A DNA stretch of 64,000 nucleotides, from assembly GCF_014633365.1 (NCBI RefSeq), contig NC_068351.1, forward strand, positions 7,322,907-7,386,906. The letters run 5' to 3'. Position 1 is the first letter of the stretch. Each line of letters starts with the position of its first letter. This stretch comes from Diospyros lotus (lineage: Eukaryota; Streptophyta; Magnoliopsida; Ericales; Ebenaceae). A program made the translations under genes and the position numbers. Positions 62,821-64,000 of this stretch are shown in pieces. The notes beneath the pieces were generated by a model, which searched no databases, was not told where the DNA came from, and saw only the letters and a list, made by a program, of their open reading frames with translations.

Positions 62821-63900
62821 GATAGCTGTGTATATTTCAAACATATGCCTAATGAGGTATCAATATATCTTCTCCTATATGTAGATGATATGCTGATTGC
62901 AAGTCAATCAGCAGCCATAGAAATCCAAAATTTAAAGCTGAGATTAAGGTCAGCCTTTGAAATGAAAGAATTAGGAGAAGCTAGGAAGATATTAGGCATA
63001 GAAATTAAGAGAAATAGACAGCAAAGACAGCTTAGTCTATCCCAAAAGACATACCTTAGTAAGCTGGTTAGGAAGTTTAATATGCTGGATGCAAAAGAGG
63101 TTTCTGTCCCTTTTGCACAGCACTTTAAACTCTCACATGAGCAGTCTCCAAACAACAAAACAAGCATGAGAGAAATGAGTAAGATTCCTTACTCAAATGC
63201 AGTGGGCAGTTTAACGTACAGCATGGTCTGTACAAGGCCTGATTTGGCACACTCTATGAGTGTATCTAGTAGATTTATGGCCAAACCAGGGAGGGCTCAT
63301 TGGGATGCTGTAAAATGGACACTGAGATATGTAAAAGGAACATTAGATATGGCTTTGGTTTATGGTGGAGCAAAGCTAGGAGAAGAACCTTGTATTTTAG
63401 GATTTTCGGATGCTGATTATGCAGCCAATCTAGATAGGAGGAGATCCTCAACTGGATATGTTTTCCAGCTATGGAATACTACCATAAGCTGGAAGACCAA
63501 CTGCAGCCAGTGGTGGCTTTATCCACTACTGAGGCAGAATACATTGATGTCACTGAAGCAATAAAGGAAGGTCTTTGGTTAAAAGGGATTGTGAGTGAAC
63601 TCCTAGGAAGAAATGTCAAGGTTGAGTTAAGATGTGACAGCCAAAGTGCAATCCACTTGGCTAAGAATCAATCCCATCATGAAAGAACCAAACATATTGA
63701 TGTCGGGTATCATTTTATTAGGGAGATCCTTGAGAAGGAAGAGGTAAACCTAGTTAAAGTTGCAGGGGAAAATAATGCAGCTGATATGTTTACAAAACCG
63801 GTTCCTTTATCCAAATTACAGCATTGTTTGAATATAGTTAATGTCTGTTTATGTTGGTGATCAGGTACATATATTATGCTAAAGCCGGAAAGGAGGTCAA
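62821..63900 (+). pseudogene. Copia G reverse transcriptase C-terminal half and RNase H
   Basis: SCVYFKHMPNEVSIYLLLYV then DDMLIASQS (YVDD intact), LGEARKILGIEIKRNRQQRQ, SNAVGSLTYSMVCTRPDLAH, GFSDADYAANLDRRRSSTGY. After a frameshift near 63480: ALSTTEAEYIDVTEAIKEGL, LRCDSQSAIHLAKNQ, RTKHIDVGYHFIREIL, NAADMFTKPVPLSKLQHCL. Confidence 0.9.
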
Positions 63901-63954
63901 AGCTTTGATGGATGAAGGATGGAGGGGTTCTTACTCAAGACAATGGTGGAGATT

Positions 63955-64000
63955 TGTTATAATGTTGTCTCAAGTAAAATCCAGTATATTAGCAATTAGA
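63955..64000 (+). repeat. Copia G 3' LTR, cut by the window end
   Basis: TGTTATAATGTTGTCTCAAG onward, preceded by the purine-rich AATGGTGGAGATT. Confidence 0.9.

Larger units (their letters stand above)
58441..64000 (+). mobile_element. Copia G: Tork-like Ty1/copia inserted in gypsy B integrase, cut by the window end
   Basis: 5' LTR, primer-binding site, gag to RNase H, polypurine tract and the first 46 bases of the 3' LTR, all plus strand. It splits the gypsy integrase at KELFKQ. A 901-bp hAT-like element sits between its integrase and RT parts. Wording such as YDIEKFDGQNDFGLWKMKM fits Tork/Tnt1-type copia. Several stops and an RT deletion. Confidence 0.9.

Overview
This window is nuclear DNA of a flowering plant, most likely a eudicot. 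It has short GT-AG exons of conserved plant genes separated by large AT-rich introns. Between and inside the introns are Ty1/copia and Ty3/gypsy elements primed by initiator tRNA-Met (TGGTATCAGAGCC binding sites), RTE-type LINE pieces, a SINE and hAT elements. The species cannot be read from the sequence.

Two host genes are recognisable, both on the minus strand. (1) Positions 946-6764 hold the first three coding exons of a plant ELMO-domain protein gene; the ELMO domain itself lies beyond the window start. Its 5.2-kb intron contains a broken copia element, a solo LTR, a 50-bp tandem repeat and a hAT MITE. (2) Positions 10590-47393 hold a complete gene for a CID-domain protein of the RPRD/Rtt103 type, which bind the RNA polymerase II C-terminal domain. 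Its seven exons total 1680 nt and join in frame into a 559-residue protein spread over 36.8 kb. Introns of 9.3 and 21.8 kb hold nearly all the mobile DNA: a complete copia with perfect target duplications, a tandem LTR-internal-LTR-internal copia, a copia inside a LINE, gypsy remnants, and a reverse-strand gypsy gag followed by an intronless fragment of the GCN2 eIF2-alpha kinase.

Layout. 1-7.3 kb: ELMO gene with intronic copia B. 7.3-10.5 kb: intergenic. 10.6-47.4 kb: CID gene. Within its intron 6: gypsy A, a 1.44-kb solo LTR, the GCN2 capture, a SIRE-like copia piece, LINEs, copia E, copia C (with a hAT element in its 5' LTR) and a SINE. Within its intron 4: a solo LTR and copia D (with its own solo LTR). 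47.8-48.2 kb: a solo LTR just upstream of the CID start codon. 49.0-64.0 kb: a nest in which gypsy B is split by copia F (itself hit by a solo LTR), by an LTR-like insert that removed the protease active site, and by copia G (itself hit by a second hAT copy), which runs off the window end.

No retroelement reading frame is intact; all carry stops, frameshifts or deletions. The host exons, in contrast, are open with good splice sites. The window is therefore mainly a record of nested insertion and LTR-LTR recombination around two conserved genes. The most unusual item is the gag-adjacent GCN2 fragment.
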